Positions 35,420-45,649 are shown, counted from the first letter of the stretch. The stretch is DNA of 64,000 bases from Epiperipatus broadwayi (GCA_028023455.1 JAQFVV010000022.1:9693100-9757099); one strand, 5' to 3'. The notes: generated by a model from the letters alone, not told the origin. Numbers and translations: made by a program.

Positions 35420-36375
35420 TAATGTCTAGGGGATGGACTATTTTTGTAAAGAAACAATCCTGCAAGTATTAACGAAAAATTCCAATTCAGACATTACTAC
35501 TTATTATATTCTTTTGGCAAAAACCCATTATTAGATATTAAATTTATTTAAATATACATTAAAACAAATATTCATAAAAAAGTTCTAATCTGCTTTTTAT
35601 ATTAAAACATTATTTATGTGTAAATGTAAAATTTTAAGGAAAGTTATAATTTCAAGAATTCCATTTTCTTATTTAGATTTGAATTAATAACATTAATATT
35701 TTTTCCTTTGGCAAAAAAATTTATTGAAAAATCTTATCTTGGATATTGTGTTATTATTTTATATATAAATCAACTCATTTAAGCGTGAGTTGAGAAATAT
35801 ATATTGGGGCAAAATTTATATTTTTTATTACCGGTTTCAAAAGAAATTTATTTGACTTTTGTAATTTTTTAATTTAAGAAATAATTGTATTTATTTGGAG
35901 GGGAGAGGGGATAGGAAATTATATTTAAAACGGAAAAGACCGTTAATTTAAATACATCTCTAAAACGACAAAATAGCACTCTATATAACCTTTATCACTC
36001 ACATTTAATATAATTTTATGCATGAATTAATTTAATGAAAATGTTAATTAATTTAAATACAAATAAATATCCACAAATGAAGACAATAAAAAAAAAAGCA
36101 AAAAATGTTATATTCAATTGAAAATTGGTATGTCGGAGAATAGAAGAAGGGAGTAAGTAGAGTAATTATCTGTCTGGGTTTGATCCAAAGACTCGTCAAC
36201 TAAATTTGGACCCCAGTTTTACAATAATTTCTTTGTGTTTCTCGATAATTTTTAAACTGTACTTTTGTATGATCTATGCTGGATTCATAACTATCACATA
36301 TATTTTATTACCTTTATTGGAATTAGGGCAGAGTTAATCAGTTTTGGCGTTTGAAGCAAACCTGAAAATTATTAA
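35420..36375. other. AT-rich non-coding, nothing recognised
   Basis: A short G-rich patch (near 35898-35912) and AT-rich sequence. No gene or element was recognised. Confidence 0.4.
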
Positions 36376-36379
36376 AAAG

Positions 36380-36490
36380 AGTATCATAGTGCAAAGACAC
36401 TGCATGCATCTACCATACTCATGACATAAGGTTCAAATCCAGGCCAAGTAAAATTCTTTTCAAAGTTACTTAGGAATTTTCTCTTATGTA
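36380..36490 (+). repeat. tRNA-like SINE fragment
   Basis: AAGGTTCAAATCCAGGCC near 36429-36446 is a strong B-box, preceded by a ~45-base head with TAGTGCAAAGACACTG. The downstream body includes ACTTAGGAATTTTCTCTTAT. It is not obviously of the Gly type. Confidence 0.45.
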
Positions 36491-36866
36491 GGTGGCCAAA
36501 GTCAGCCTAGCTATCATTATTAGTCAGTAAAAGAATATCTGGCTACCTTTGGCTAAAGAGTAAAACATGAATGGAATGATGTTCAAACCCTCATTAAGCA
36601 CCCAGGAAAGCATAACCTTCTTCTTAACTGTTCCTCTATGAGGGGGGGGTGTTGAAAAGGCTGTTGCCTGCAGTGGGTTAGTTGTTATAAAATACTGTTT
36701 TTTTATTTATTTAAAATATTATACTAAAGAAAGCAATGGAAAATAATATGTGTGTGTGTGTGCTGATGTATTAAATAAAAACTATCTTTATTTAAATAAA
36801 GAAAACCATTCAAAAATTATAAAACTAAAAAAATTCAGAAAAAATGAATAAAAATAAATATAGTTG

Positions 36867-36968
36867 TCAAGCGTTGGTGGTCGAGAAGTCAGCACAGCTG
36901 CCTTACAAGCAATTGTGCCGGATTAGCGGGTTCGCTTCCCGGCCGATACTATGACGCATTTAAAAAAA
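36867..36968 (+). mobile_element. tRNA-Gly-derived short SINE
   Basis: GCGTTGGTGGTCGAGAAGTC is very close to the 5' half of animal tRNA-Gly (GCGTTGGTGGT). CTGCCTTACAAGCA gives the anticodon arm, and GGGTTCGCTTCCCGG at 36928-36942 is a paired T-arm. The element ends GATACTATGACGCATTT with an A-run. It has an insertion between the anticodon and T arms, so it is not a functional tRNA. Confidence 0.8.
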
Positions 36969-37249
36969 ATATAGTCATAAACGTATAGAATAAAAACTAA
37001 ATTATATTGTATTAAATTGCTCTTTGAGCTTTAGTTATAGCAAATAACTTTTATAGCATTTTATAATTTGTTGTTTTAGATGCAATCTTTTCTATAAAAA
37101 TTATTGTTAGATTGCTTAATTAATCTTGGGGATATTATTATTCATAAATAATTTTTTAAAATTTAGAAAAACTGTTGTTGACTCCTGTTACATTTATAAG
37201 CAATGTCAATGGAATTCTTTGGTCCATAACTACAATTTTAGATTGATAT

Positions 37250-37523
37250 TAAGAAGATATATAAAGCAAAAAGGAATATAAAAATATTTAAAAATAATCA
37301 ACTAAGAAGAATTGAATGTCTGGAATTCTGGAAAATGTGAAGAAAATATAACTGGGAACTGGTAAGGACAGCTATAAAAAAAAATGTCTCATCTGTTTAA
37401 AATGTCTTTGATTAGAAAAGACAATTGCTTTATCACTAAGAAAATGAAGTATTATTATAAAGAGGGAGGCATTATGAAATATACAAAAGAGCTCCATAAT
37501 GAATTATATAGTCATAATGAACA
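37250..37523 (+). pseudogene. RTE LINE fossil, 5' segment before the Merlin insertion
   Basis: The stretch from about 37390 (GTCTTTGATTAGAAAAGACA) to 37523 aligns with 50330-50425: both contain ATTGCTTTATCA, AGGGAGGCATTATGAAATAT or its variant, and CTCCATAATGAATTATATAG. In the second copy the sequence continues ...ATGAACAAGAAAACAAA without interruption. Here it stops at ATGAACA and resumes at 39131. It lies just upstream of the reverse-transcriptase palm segment of an RTE-type element. Confidence 0.6.
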
Positions 37524-39130
37524 GTTCTATTAGCATAGTGATACTGCTTGATGGCATTGTTTCTGTGAAAATGCACCAAATATAACGTTGCCGTGACATT
37601 TCCTTTTTTTTTTTAATTCAGCAAAGATTTGAATAAATACATTTTTTTCTACTTTGTACAAAAAAAAAAAAACATTTATTGTAAACAAGAACATGTGAAA
37701 CCAAATCATAATCTATTCAGTGATTTCTTTTCTTTAAGATCTCATCAAAATGGGATTATATTAAGTTCATTGTCTTCAACGACAATTTTGAAATTATTAA
37801 CATGAAAAGTACAACCTGGACCAAACTGCATTTCACCAACATGCTAGACTAAGCTCTGATAAGATGACCCAGAAAAGGTCTTCCCCATTATGCACACCTT
37901 GCCACATGCACTTGGCCTGGTAGGTGTCCAGCGATTGTCTGGATATGCCACACCATTTCTTATTGTGCCATTCCAACAACCCCCAAAGCGGCTCAATGTT
38001 CAGGTGTGGGCACTTGTGGTAAGGTTCATGAAGTTGTAGTGGTGGTTTACAGTCAAGTGTTGAAAATATGAAACCTCCAGCAGGGTTTTGTAGCCCTTCT
38101 AGCAGACCTAGTAGATGATGGATCCAGACTTCATGTTATCACCTATGGCCTGGAAAAGGCAGTGGCAGACCAATGGAATGGCAATGGTGAAGCATTCGCT
38201 GGTCCCATGGCACAGTTCACTGAATATTCACTGCTGCAGAAGCATCCTGCTCTGGTGGTTCTTTCACCAGCTAAACAATGTTTTGTCCACCTCCACAATT
38301 AAACCTGGTCTGCCAATTTGATGGTAGGGAAGAGACATGAGGCTCTCTCAGCACAGCTCCTGTAAACCATTGTTTCATTTGACTAGGCACCTCTGGACAG
38401 CTCCAAATTAATGATGGTTCTATTGTCAGCTCCTCATAGCTCCAGTAGTAGAGAAGATATAATGCCATCAAAAAAAGCAATTCAGAAACCCTTGAATCAT
38501 GTTTTTATTTTAATCAAACAACGATGCCCACATGAACCAGACTGGCATTTAAAGTGGTAGCTTCCACAATGGTGCAGTGTCATAGGTTTATCACCCACAC
38601 ACTTCTTCTCAGCTGGCAGTATTTCATGGTGCTGGAAAAATATGATCATGGCTGGTTCTGTAGCCGGCAATTGCCACAAATTTCACATGATGGCTTTTTA
38701 CTGTTTTTGCAGGTATTCTCATGCAAATGTAACTTTCTTCATGAGCTCTTCCAAATCATGTTTGGGCATACCCATTCTGAATTCTTTGAAGCTTCTACAT
38801 TGAGTAGGGAAGGGTAGCGATGGTGTGACAATTGTTATTAGGTAATAGTATATCAGGTGACTTTAGTCATGTGTATTTGAAGAGTTGTGCCAGGTGAAAA
38901 TGTAGACACCCTCACATGATACTGTAGCAAAATTTTCAACTGTGAGCATTCATATAAACTGCATAACACAAAGCAGGGCATAAGCAGCAGCCACTTAAAC
39001 AGCATGTTTCTATGCTTTCGCATAAAAATAAGGCATAAGGACAGTGACAGCCATGTAAATGGCATATTTCTGTGCATTTCCATAGAAACAACACCATCAA
39101 GTGGTATCAACATGCTAATAGAATAGTACT
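37524..39130. mobile_element. Merlin (ISXO2-like) DNA transposon, inserted in an RTE LINE
   Basis: The left end (from 37524, TTCTATTAGCATAGTGATAC) and the inverted right end (TTCTATTAGCATGTTGATAC, ending about 39127) match over ~55 bases, including CTTGATGG and TTGTTTCT. GAACA borders both sides (37519-37523 and 39131-39135), with a possible 8-base duplication AATGAACA/ACTGAACA. An uninterrupted LINE relative at ~50420 shows the pre-insertion state. A decayed transposase lies inside on the minus strand. Merlin elements typically have 8-9 bp duplications, which fits. Confidence 0.75.
37800..38710 (-). pseudogene. Merlin/ISXO2-like transposase, decayed
   Basis: Read on the minus strand, the 5' part has CHHCGSYHFKCQSGSCGH-like cysteines (zinc-ribbon region, frame 38679-38497). 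Next come a W-rich segment and a segment near 38280-38180 fitting the 'G--FFVPVEDR' region. The C-terminus (about 38025-37860) reads HEPYHKCPHLNIEPLWG, then WCGISRQSLDTYQAKCMW. This corresponds to the ISXO2-like 'VDP-TGAHTQNIE-LW ... L--YL-E-MWR' block. The frame shifts several times, so the gene is dead. The family is the IS1595/ISXO2-like DDE transposases. The surrounding terminal repeats agree. Confidence 0.7.
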
Positions 39131-40090
39131 GAACAAGAAAACAAACTAGTCTCAACATCATTTGATCTGATAAGAATTTTAACTGAAAATGTGACATGCA
39201 GTTAGATCTAATAAGAAGGGGAAAAAATTCCAGTAAATACTGGATTATTGATATCATAAAAGAAGTGGATAAAGAATTAGGATGTTTATTGGAAAAACTA
39301 TATAGCTTCTCCTTTACATTCTTTGCATTTTTCTTCATATATGCATATATATTAAAATTTTCTTATCATCTCTATAAACTTTAATGCAATCTTTATATAT
39401 TTATATATATATCCTTTATTGTGCTTACAGTTTAAATGTTGTAGCTCTGACGAAGACTGAAGGACAGGCAAAACTGTAAACAAAATAAAGAAGGATATAT
39501 ATATATATATATAAAGATTGCATTAAAGTATATATGAACTGTAAACAAAATAAAGAAGGATATATATATATATATATAAAGATTGCATTAAAGTATATAT
39601 GAGATGATAAGAAAATTTTAATATATGTGTAAAACTATATATCAAATGTTTAAATGATAAAAATATGCCAGATGATTGTTAAAATGCAGAATGATATTAA
39701 TATTTAAAAAAATTAGTGAAGAAGATATTATAATCTTTTCAGACTTCTATCATATCTATGCAAGATTTTATTAAGAAGGTTACAATTTGTCTCTAGCAAA
39801 GTTTAGACCTAAACTAAAGAAACAAACAAACATTCGAGCTGGATTTAAAAGTATTTTTAATATACTGAATCACATTCAAATATCGGGTGAAGTTATAAAA
39901 TGACTTAATGAGTATGAGTTGGCCATTATCTTTTGAATTTGCAGATTACGAAAAGGCATTTCCATAGTGATTAAAACTTTCAATTATCAAGATATAGACC
40001 CAAGATGTTATTATATTCTGAAGAATATTTATCAAAGTGTAACAGCAGGGATTAGATTAAATGGCAACACTAAGATTAACACTGATAAGA
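39131..40090 (+). pseudogene. RTE LINE fossil, reverse transcriptase
   Basis: On the plus strand the reading includes RSNKKGKNSSKYWIIDIIKE, corresponding to the RTE 'KKGK-PG-DGI--E-IK' entry. After a foldback insertion (39345-39640), it continues with IRAGFKSIFNILNHIQ ('QAGFR-G-ST-DHI') near 39830 and FADYEKAFP ('FVDYEKAFD', motif A) near 39945. Last is a stretch resembling 'I--LK-IY' near 40012. Frameshifts and stops abound. Together with 37250-37523 this was one element before the Merlin insertion. Confidence 0.7.
39345..39640. repeat. Foldback insertion with internal duplication in the RTE fossil
   Basis: TATATTAAAATTTTCTTATC and ACTTTAATGCAATCTTTATA at 39350-39400 recur inverted twice, near 39510-39540 and 39580-39625. 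The arms enclose CTTTATTGTGCTTACAGTTT ... AAACTGTAAACAAAATAAAG, with a central CTGACGAAGACTGAAGGACAGGC. A ~64-base unit is duplicated at 39475-39600. Related sequence occurs at 50640-50700 and weakly near 55225-55250. Confidence 0.6.
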
Positions 40091-40139
40091 ACTTATGATA
40101 GGCTTAATCCATGTCTTTTCATAGCAGCTACATATTCTA

Positions 40140-40390
40140 TTAAATATTATTCCACTAAATGTCACATGATCCTAAGATCTAGGTGCAGTGCTCTCAGATC
40201 TAAGACTCCTCACTGATGAAGGCCACAAACCAGAAACTAGTCTGGGGATATTGGATGAGTAGGCACTAGATAGGGATTTTATGCACAAGCCTTCTGGCAT
40301 CCATTGATTACTCTGGTTAGTACAAGATGGCACTACTATATTGGAGAATTTTTGCCTGTTTGATAACATATTATTCCATCAGATATTTAA
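40140..40390 (+). repeat. Family R repeat carrying an intact hammerhead-like core
   Basis: After the ribozyme motif the body reads TGGGGATATTGGATGAGTAG, GCACTAGATAGGGATTTTAT, GCACAAGCCTTCTGGCATCC, ATTGATTACTCTGGTTAGTA and ends ...ATGGCACTACTATATTGGAG. Copies or parts occur at 33040-33260, 48260-48375, 49500-49560 and 63005-63215. The repeat begins essentially at the hammerhead cleavage site, as expected for retrozyme or Penelope-type units. Confidence 0.6.
40187..40262 (+). ncRNA. Hammerhead ribozyme-like motif, type I minimal (family R)
   Basis: The core elements are in the correct order: CTGATGA (40213-40219), GAAA (40233-40236) and GTC (40240-40242, predicted cleavage after C). Helix II is short (GG/CC around a 7-base loop, with an A-A mismatch next to the core). 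Helix III is C-G plus A-U with a 2-base loop. Helix I pairs CCUCA (40208-40212) with UGGGG directly after GUC. A second block UCUAA/UUGGA follows beyond an internal loop. This layout matches metazoan minimal type I hammerheads. Structure was drawn by hand only. Confidence 0.65.
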
Positions 40391-41155
40391 TAAACAATTG
40401 TTTCACAGAAAATATATAATAAGTTATCGAACACATATTAATACTATGAATTAGATCAGTTATGCAACTATTGTCAAACCATGATAAAAATAAGATTTTT
40501 ACTGTTATATTCATAAAAAAAATTGTGAATTATAAATTATGTCAATATATAGCTTGCAGGACTGGTTTCAAAAAAAAACCCTCCTCTTTTCATCAACTGT
40601 ACCAGACCATAAACATCATTAACAACAAAGAAAGATTGGCTCGAATCTTATTTATGCTAAGTAAATTTTATTTATTTGAAAACTTGAAAGATTAGATACA
40701 TATAATTATTAAATGCTATGATTTTTATTCAGAACATTATATTTTGCATCTCTATAATATATTAAATTTTATAACTGGTTGATATCTTTAATTATACATA
40801 TTTGTTTATTTAAAACTAAATAATCATAAATAACTACCATGACTCTATCTTTTGGCTGACATTTTTATTCAAATCTATTATGATTAAACTTGTAATTTAA
40901 AGAATAATTGTACATATAAATACAAATCTGCATTCCTTACTTTAAAAACTTTTTAGCAAAAAACTTATTTATTATAGATAATCTGAGGAAGATTGCAGGA
41001 TAGTCAAAATATCAGATTATTATCTACAATAATGTAATTTTTTTGCTAAAAAGTGCAGATTTGTATTCTATAAAATATTAAAATGATAAAAAAATCAAGT
41101 CAGATGTCACATGACTATATAGAGCTCACAAAAATAAAGTCTTAAAAAGTTTTGA

Positions 41156-41218
41156 GAATATCCTCAACCCCAGACCGGTTTCTGCTTCTGGCATCATCAG
41201 TGAGGTGCCAGGATATTC
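41156..41218 (-). ncRNA. Hammerhead ribozyme-like motif, type I minimal (family F, left)
   Basis: On the minus strand the order is: outer helix GAAUAUCCU (41218-41210), GGCA internal loop, CCUCA, CUGAUGA (41200-41194), helix II UGC-CAGAA-GCA, GAAA (41182-41179), C-CG-G helix III, GUC (41175-41173), UGGGG, UUG internal loop, AGGAUAUUC (41164-41156). The 9-bp outer helix is perfect and the 5-bp inner helix has one G-U. All core positions required by the hammerhead consensus are present. The very short helix III is typical of animal retrozyme and Penelope-type hammerheads, which usually act as dimers. Confidence 0.8.
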
Positions 41219-41578
41219 AGCATTAGATTAAAATTACTAGGACAAGCCCAGCACTTTATCTAATGTATAATTATTTAGTAGAAAATCTGAAATTGTCAGA
41301 CATCCATATGTCTTTCAATTCAGCTATCTAACTCAAATAGCCATATGAGTCCCATAGGGCTATTTGAGTTAAATAGCTGAATTGAAAGACATATGGATGT
41401 CTGACAATTTCAGATTTTCTACTCAATAGTTATACATTAGATAAAGTCCTCTATGGCTATTTGAGTTAGGTAGCTGAATTGAAAGACATATGGACGTCTG
41501 ACAATTTCAGATTTTCTACTCAATAGTTACACATTAGATAAAGTGCTGGGCTTGTCCTAGTATTTTTAATCTAATGCT

Positions 41579-41641
41579 GAATATCCTGGCACCTCACTGA
41601 TGATGCCAGAAGCAGAAACTGGTCTGGAGTTGAGGATATTC
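41579..41641 (+). ncRNA. Hammerhead ribozyme-like motif, type I minimal (family F, right)
   Basis: This is the plus-strand partner of the motif at 41156-41218: GAAUAUCCU (41579-41587), CUGAUGA (41597-41603), helix II UGC/GCA (41604-41614), GAAA (41615-41618), GUC (41622-41624) and AGGAUAUUC (41633-41641). The helix III loop is UG instead of CG. One helix I base is changed (UGGAG instead of UGGGG, giving one mismatch). The core is intact. Confidence 0.78.
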
Positions 41642-41929
41642 TCAAAGCTTGTTAAGAATTTATTTTTGTGAGCTCTCTATATATAACATATATAAAATAC
41701 TACACCAAAATATAAAAAGTGATAGAATTAATGATTTTTGTGAATAATTGTATATATTATTCTATTCTATGTATATGATTAATAAAATGTAACTATAAAC
41801 AGAATATTCATATGCTGTTAATCATATAGTACATATATATGAATGTTTATGCAATTACACACTGTGAATGTCAATATATATTTACAATAATATATACCCT
41901 TTTATAAATGTGTTGAACGTCCACATTAC

Positions 41930-42060
41930 CACACATTCTTTTCAAATCTTATGAATAAAGATACAGTGAAAGGCAGATGATTCTCAATATGCATTTTGTG
42001 CAGAACCAGCACTCATCAGTTGGCCTAGGTTAGAAGTTTTCATGTACAGTATTTATCAAT
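41930..42060 (-). repeat. Stem-conserved hairpin repeat
   Basis: On the minus strand, CAACTGATGA (42022-42013) is followed by a GUGC-UGGUUCU-GCAC hairpin and AAAATGCATATTGAG. The copy at 24877-24898 has GUG/CAC with a 9-base loop, and the one at 17161-17186 has CUGA/UCAG followed by GAAATGCATC. The stem is kept although its bases differ. It lacks a clear GUC and helix I, so it is not called a hammerhead. Confidence 0.45.
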
Positions 42061-42242
42061 GGTAAATTGTTATATTTTGATTTACAAGTGGCAAAATTAC
42101 TCCACTCATAACTTTAACACCATCCACTCTAGATAAATCCAGTAATGATTATCAGAAATCTTTTATTAAACTAGTAATTATCTCTAGTATGTAAGCTTTA
42201 AACTTCAGTTAAAGATTAATATATCTGATTTTTTAACTAACT

Positions 42243-42262
42243 GCACACACACACACACACGG
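42243..42262. repeat. (CA)n microsatellite
   Basis: About nine CA repeats. Confidence 0.85.
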
Positions 42263-42269
42263 AGTTATC

Positions 42270-43000
42270 CGCATTTAGAATCAATTATCTATATCATATC
42301 TATATTTATTTATTTTTATTATATATGCCATTGTCAAATAACATATATAAATATACATTAATATATTTCCTGTATGTATACACACAGATGCATATATATG
42401 TCTAACATATATTGGCCTACACTTATTATATATCATTATGTTATTCATTTTGATACTTATTTCATTATGCATGCATTCCTCGTTATATATTATTTTATTA
42501 AATATATAAAATTTAATTTTTATTTAATATCTTTATTTCTAAAAATTCTTATTACTCAGAGACTGAAATTTATTTTAATATAGTATTAATTTAAGTTGTA
42601 ATGTGAATACTTATTTAATAGTTTCACTATAAAAAAATTTAATTCCTGTCATACAACATAAAATCTTTAAAAAAATTTTTTTTTTAATTTATTAAATTTA
42701 AATTACATTGTCACCTCACAGTAATGGCTGCCACTTAATGAATTTTCACTATAACACTTCTGCTATTATATTATGTGAGCATGGGATGTGATGTTACTGT
42801 GATGTGATGCACTGTGACTTCTCCTTATATGGAGTCATGAATCTCTTGGCAACTATGTGTCTGATTATTATGCATCAGTGCCATCTTTCTCTTTGTTTAT
42901 AGTTTTCTCAAACATAACTAGTGATTTTTCAACTTTGAAAAGTTATTAAATGTTGTACTTAATATTTCTTAAGATTTAATATTATTATATTAACTTACAT
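42270..43000. other. AT-rich non-coding, nothing recognised
   Basis: AT-rich sequence with a duplicated GTGATGTTACTGTGATGTGATG-like stretch near 42787-42815. No gene was recognised. Confidence 0.4.
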
Positions 43001-43009
43001 CTAAGGTTT

Positions 43010-43505
43010 GTGACTAAAAATAGCACAAACAGTACTCATCTGCAATATCGCTCTGTATATTCTTTTATAAATGTGTTTTACCAGTTCTTACTTATGGATC
43101 TGAAACTTGGACACTTAATAGAAGATCAATACGGAGATTTCAGACCTCAGACCACTCAAAGAAGTATGAAGAGATGTATGTTGGGAGTAACAAAAAGAGA
43201 TTGAAAATGCAATGTATGGGTAAGTGAAAAAATTAAAAAATTAAACGATTGAAGTGGAGTTGTGCTGGGCTGGACATATTGCTAGAAGAAATGATAGTAG
43301 ATGGACAATTGAAATCTTAAACTGGATTCCAAGAGATTTTAAAAGACCCAGAAAGTGATCACATGTGAGATGAATGGATGAAATAAGAAAGTATGCAGGG
43401 ATGATGTGGAGAAGAGAAGCTAAAGATCAGAGAAGATGGATTGAACTTGGAGAGACCTTCATCCTGCAATGGATTGATAATGATTGTTAATGATGATGAT
43501 GATAT
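43010..43505 (+). pseudogene. RTE-type LINE, 3' end of reverse transcriptase with GAT tail
   Basis: With frameshifts, the plus strand reads TSSYLWI*NLDT (the 'YG-ETWT' region), then AQRSMKRCMLGVT, KRLKWS-AGHIARR-DSRW, IEILNWIPRDFKRP and MDEIRKYAGMMWRREAKDRR, then WIELGETFILQWID. This is the complete conserved C-terminus of RTE-class LINEs. It ends with a (GAT)n-like tail (TAATGATGATGATGATATTC, near 43487-43505), a usual RTE 3' end. Several frameshifts and stops make it inactive. It is 5'-truncated at about 43010. Confidence 0.8.
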
Positions 43506-43509
43506 TCTT

Positions 43510-44435
43510 TTATAAAATAAAATAAATACATTGCACATTAATATAAATAAATAAAGTTATTTCATAATTTTTTTATTATTGTTAGCTGTATGATTTTATT
43601 TCTAGATTGAATGCTATTGCCATAAATTGGAGGCAGAAGTTTGATGCTATTAAATGCATCCCATTGAACTATTGTGACTGTAATTCACAATTTAGTATTA
43701 TTCTTTAAGTATGATAAATATATTGGTGAAAATACATTCTATTGCATCACATTATTTATTTGGGAAGTGACAATTCTCTTGCTTAGAATAAATATTTTAT
43801 TGTAAATATCAAATTAGAAATTATTAACTATATAAATAAGGCATATCTATGATTGATATTAGCCAAAAACTTGAATTGGTTTAACCAAATATAATCATTG
43901 CAAGTAATAAAGTTTCTAAAAGAAATTAAAGTGTTCTGCTGTGAACCTTAAAACTATTTAAAAAGATATAATTTTATGCCCAAATGTGAAACTTTTATAG
44001 TTATGGATTGAAGATTAAACCATCTGTCTGTAGCAAGTCCTATTTAGAAGAAAGTTTTTGTTTAATTTTACAAATATTAGTAGAGAAGAGAATATTTTTT
44101 AAGCTAACCAGTAAATGGTTCAGGAAAAAATTCACAAAACAATATAAAAGTGTTATTATTTGTTTGTTTTTTTAATTTGTTTTTAATTTTTCTTGTAAAT
44201 ATTCAAATAATTGTATCAATGAAATATGATTAATTAATAATGATTGTGTTGACAAAATAATATTGAAGTAACTTGGGCCTATCTCTGTAATAATAATAAT
44301 CATCATCATCATCTTTGGTTGCAGGACAGTTCCAAAGTTCGATATCAAACTGTAACAAATTATGCAGTAATATATTTCTTTAAAGTTAATTAAAAAATTT
44401 TTTTTTCAAAGATAAGAATTAGTTTTTTTTGATTA
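43510..44435. other. AT-rich non-coding, nothing recognised
   Basis: AT-rich sequence with a short AAT/CATCAT stretch near 44290. No gene was recognised. Confidence 0.4.
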
Positions 44436-44439
44436 GCAT

Positions 44440-45640
44440 TAAAATACAATAAAGATGGTGTCCATCCAATCACGTTTTCAAAAGGTTGTAGTCAGAAATA
44501 ATATATCAATGAATCCTACTATAAATTCAAAGAATACGCATGCAAAAATAGCAAAAATCAACCTTAGCTATTCAATTTAAACAAAAAATCCCAGATTCAA
44601 AAAAATCCACAATAAATGGTAGTAAAAATCTTGACTTAGCAAGCCAAGACAATGAAGCTCCATCTTTCACAATATTGACACCAGATATACTTGAAGGTGT
44701 TGGGGACAGCTTCAATAATACCATTTCCAGAGGCCTTTTTGCTACATTTCATCACTTTTTTTCCAAAGATCTATAGTTCTAGGAACACAGACAATCACTG
44801 CTCATTATATCAATTTCCTAGAGTAAATCCCACTATAAGAGACTCAGCCTACATAGACTATGGAATACTGTTCTGTGCATTGCTAACCATCTCAATCCTA
44901 GATACCTTGCCATTGAGTTTCATAAGGTGAGCCAAAAAACTATTTTAGAACTAGCATCAAAATACTAGACAGCTTTGTTCTTGTTGCTGTAGATGAAAAC
45001 AACCAGAACTTCATTACTGGCATTGTCAAAATCACATACCTTGTTTATACAGTGAAGATTTTAAAAAAATAATGGAGCCATTTGGAAGAGTAATCGCACT
45101 ACAACCTATATACCTGAAAGACACCACCAACCTAATTTATACCTTCAACTATGAGTTTAAGATCAAATTCAAACAAGGATAAAATTCCAACCACCACTCC
45201 CACTCAAATCATTGACCAAGAGGCTATGATCTCTTTGCCTTTACATAAGAGATCTAAAGCCAACACTGCTACTCCTCTGGCAGTGTGGTCATCCAGCAAC
45301 ATAATGTGCAATCATAAAATGCTCACAGTGTGGCAAATGGATGAGTAGATCACTCAATGCACTCATAATCAAAGCTCTACCATTGACATCGACACACACA
45401 CTTCCAACCTACAAATAGACAATTGGCTTCAGTGTAGATGTCTGACCAATAGATCTCTTATATATCAAATTGATCATGCCTTCATCATACATACAAGCAA
45501 TAGTCAGCCGAACACAGATTATTATGACAACCTAGAATGTACACCAATTAACAAATAGCGAGTTGAAGACAACAAAGTACCATAGCCAGTTGCTCCAAAG
45601 ATTAAAACTTTATCGGCAGTTCTTCAGATACTCCCTCTAA
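44440..45640 (+). pseudogene. Unrecognised decayed coding region, less AT-rich
   Basis: Base use is less AT-biased and several frames give protein-like runs: APSFTILTPDILEGVGDSFN and NTISRGLFATFHHFFSKDL near 44650-44770, EDENNQNFITGIVKITYLVY near 44993-45052, and MEPFGRVIALQPIYLKDTTN near 45072-45131. Later pieces include LPLHKRSKANTATPLAVWSS and QIDNWLQCRCLTN near 45414-45450. Stops and shifts interrupt it. No family could be named; a transposon or viral-like gene fossil is possible. I see no catalytic motif. Confidence 0.35.
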
Positions 45641-45649
45641 AATAATGAA

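Larger units (their letters stand above)
41121..41676. mobile_element. Foldback repeat with divergent hammerhead-like ends (family F)
   Basis: The ends are inverted: AGAGCTCACAAAAATAAA at 41121 and TTTATTTTTGTGAGCTCT ending 41676, flanked by TATA-rich sequence. From each end inward comes a hammerhead-like motif pointing outward, then AGCATTAGATTAAAA, CTAATGTATAA, GAAAATCTGAAATTGTCAGA and a CAAATAGC-rich centre. The centre contains an extra copy of the internal segment (41345-41440 and 41450-41545). A diverged half copy lies at 57005-57215. No protein coding was found. Confidence 0.75.

Noticed and set aside
38853-39338. 161-codon open frame on the minus strand, the longest in the window
   Set aside because: It runs antisense through the RTE fossil (39131-39338) and the right terminal repeat of the Merlin element, with no domain signal. 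Its relative at 50421-50633 is likewise antisense to the LINE.
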